From: an uncultured bacterium
Lineage (GTDB): Bacteria; Actinomycetota; Coriobacteriia; Coriobacteriales; Eggerthellaceae
Length of the DNA stretch: 14,785 nucleotides
Direction: 5' to 3'
NCBI GenBank assembly: GCA_905214325.1
Contig: CAJMLT010000037.1
Coordinates: forward strand, 1 to 14,785
The position numbers and the translations under genes were made by a program. Shown here piece after piece: positions 13,921-14,785 of this stretch. Below the pieces are notes generated by a model, which saw nothing but the letters and a program-made list of their open reading frames with translations, was not told where the DNA came from and did not search any database. Numbering within the stretch: the first letter of the stretch is position 1; every line of letters starts with the position of its first letter.

Positions 13921-14785
13921 ATGACCGACCCTTCTCGACGGACGTGTGAGCTGCTTGCTCCCGCAGGGGGCATGGAGCAGCTGGTCTACGCGCTTCACTT
14001 CGGTGCCGATGCCGTTTATCTGGCCTGCGATCGCTACGGTTTGCGTCAGCGTGCGAGAAACTTTTCCCTCTCCGACCTGCCCGCCGCGGTAGAACTGGCG
14101 CATGCTGCGGGCGCGCGTGTCTATGTCACTTGTAACGCGTATGCCCACGATCGTGATCTCGCCGATTTGGGCATGTATGCCCGTGCGATGGCGGACGCGC
14201 AGGTTGATGCGGTCATCGTGAGTGACTTGGGGGTGCTTGACACCATCGTTCGCGCTGCCCCGTCGCTCACCATCCATGTATCCACGCAGGCATCGGTGTC
14301 GAATGCCGCTGCTGCACGGGTATGGTACGGGCTGGGTGCCCGCCGCATCGTCTGTGCCCGGGAGATGTCACTTGCCGAAATAGCTCAGATGAAGCGTGAC
14401 GTTCCCGATGATCTTGAAATCGAGGTATTCGTTCACGGCGCGATGTGTATGGCTCTTTCGGGTCGCTGTCTCATCAGCGATTATCTGGCATCCCGTCCCG
14501 CCAACCAAGGTCATTGTGTGCAGCCGTGCCGATGGGGGTATTCCCTTGTGGAACCCTCGCGTCCCGGTCAGTATTTTCCCATTGAGGAAGATGCGTCGGG
14601 TACCCATATCATGAATTCCAAAGACCTCAACATGCTCGCCCACATCGATGAGCTGATCGCCGCCGGTGTCGATTCCATCAAGATAGAGGGGCGGGTAAAG
14701 AAGGCGTTCTATGTGGCAACGGTGGTCAATGCCTATCGTCACGTTCTCGACGGGGAGGACCCGAATCGCTGGCAGAACGAGGTGG
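13921..14785 (+). CDS. U32-family protein (TrhP/RlhA-like RNA hydroxylation), 3'-truncated
   Basis: The frame is open from ATG 13921 to the window end (288 residues seen) with no stop. It opens with CELLAPAGGMEQL and has the U32 signature EVFVHGAMCMALSGRCLIS at 168-186. Four Cys (176, 183, 199, 203) are placed like the iron-sulfur ligands of TrhP/RlhA, which hydroxylate tRNA U34 or 23S rRNA using prephenate; older annotation calls the family collagenase-like peptidase. SKDLNMLAHIDELIAAGVDSIKIEGR (split in the family between two conserved patches) follows. It starts 5 bp after proS with no strong ribosome site, so it is probably coupled. The usual size is about 400 aa or more, up to twice that in fused forms. 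Which RNA is the substrate cannot be decided. Confidence 0.92.
   Translation, partial: MTDPSRRTCELLAPAGGMEQLVYALHFGADAVYLACDRYGLRQRARNFSLSDLPAAVELAHAAGARVYVTCNAYAHDRDLADLGMYARAMADAQVDAVIVSDLGVLDTIVRAAPSLTIHVSTQASVSNAAAARVWYGLGARRIVCAREMSLAEIAQMKRDVPDDLEIEVFVHGAMCMALSGRCLISDYLASRPANQGHCVQPCRWGYSLVEPSRPGQYFPIEEDASGTHIMNSKDLNMLAHIDELIAAGVDSIKIEGRVKKAFYVATVVNAYRHVLDGEDPNRWQNEV

Noticed and set aside
1..14785. tRNA, rRNA, CRISPR array or insertion sequence
   Set aside because: No cloverleaf with a TTCGA arm, no regularly spaced direct repeats and no transposase motifs were seen on either strand.

Overview
This window looks like the chromosome of a Coriobacteriia-type actinobacterium. The evidence is the syntenic run pyrH-frr-uppS-cdsA-dxr-rseP-ispG-proS-U32, a likely leaderless promoter in front of the site-2 protease gene, and moderately high GC with NNC/NNT-rich codon use. 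The class assignment is inferred from gene order and general knowledge; no database was searched.

Left part (1-3051): the 3' end of a large secreted or surface protein gene, open at the window's left edge. It has two Listeria-Bacteroides (InlB B-type) repeats and ends in a DUF6273-like, C-type-lectin/FGE-like domain. Its last ~41 codons have the architecture expected of a diversity-generating retroelement (DGR) variable region. A strong 17-bp tetraloop hairpin without a T-tract lies 50 bp after the stop codon. No reverse transcriptase or template repeat is in the window, so the DGR link is a hypothesis. The 454-bp gap that follows holds this hairpin, a candidate promoter and a ~265-nt leader rich in potential secondary structure.

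Middle (3052-5622): an orphan SBP_bac_3-type lipoprotein with its own intrinsic terminator, then a membrane-anchored HtrA/DegP-like serine protease with a PDZ domain, also followed by a clear intrinsic terminator.

Right part (5623-14785): a tightly packed co-directional block. pyrH (UMP kinase), frr (ribosome recycling) and proS (prolyl-tRNA synthetase) serve nucleotide supply and translation. dxr and ispG are MEP-pathway isoprenoid enzymes, and their C5 products feed UppS, which makes the undecaprenyl carrier. cdsA makes CDP-diacylglycerol for phospholipids. rseP is an intramembrane protease. The last gene, cut by the right edge, is a U32-family protein of the RNA-hydroxylation type. Several junctions overlap or nearly touch (uppS/cdsA, cdsA/dxr, rseP/ispG, ispG/proS, proS/U32), which implies co-transcription.

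The most unusual points are: (i) the DGR-like C-terminus and hairpin of the surface protein; (ii) an RseP homologue with no recognisable PDZ domain but a winged-helix-like module plus CxxC inserted between the HExxH helix and the next membrane helix; (iii) a perfect TATAAT placed so that rseP mRNA would start at the ATG; (iv) the structured leader before the lipoprotein; (v) loss of the ligand-carboxylate arginine in that lipoprotein.
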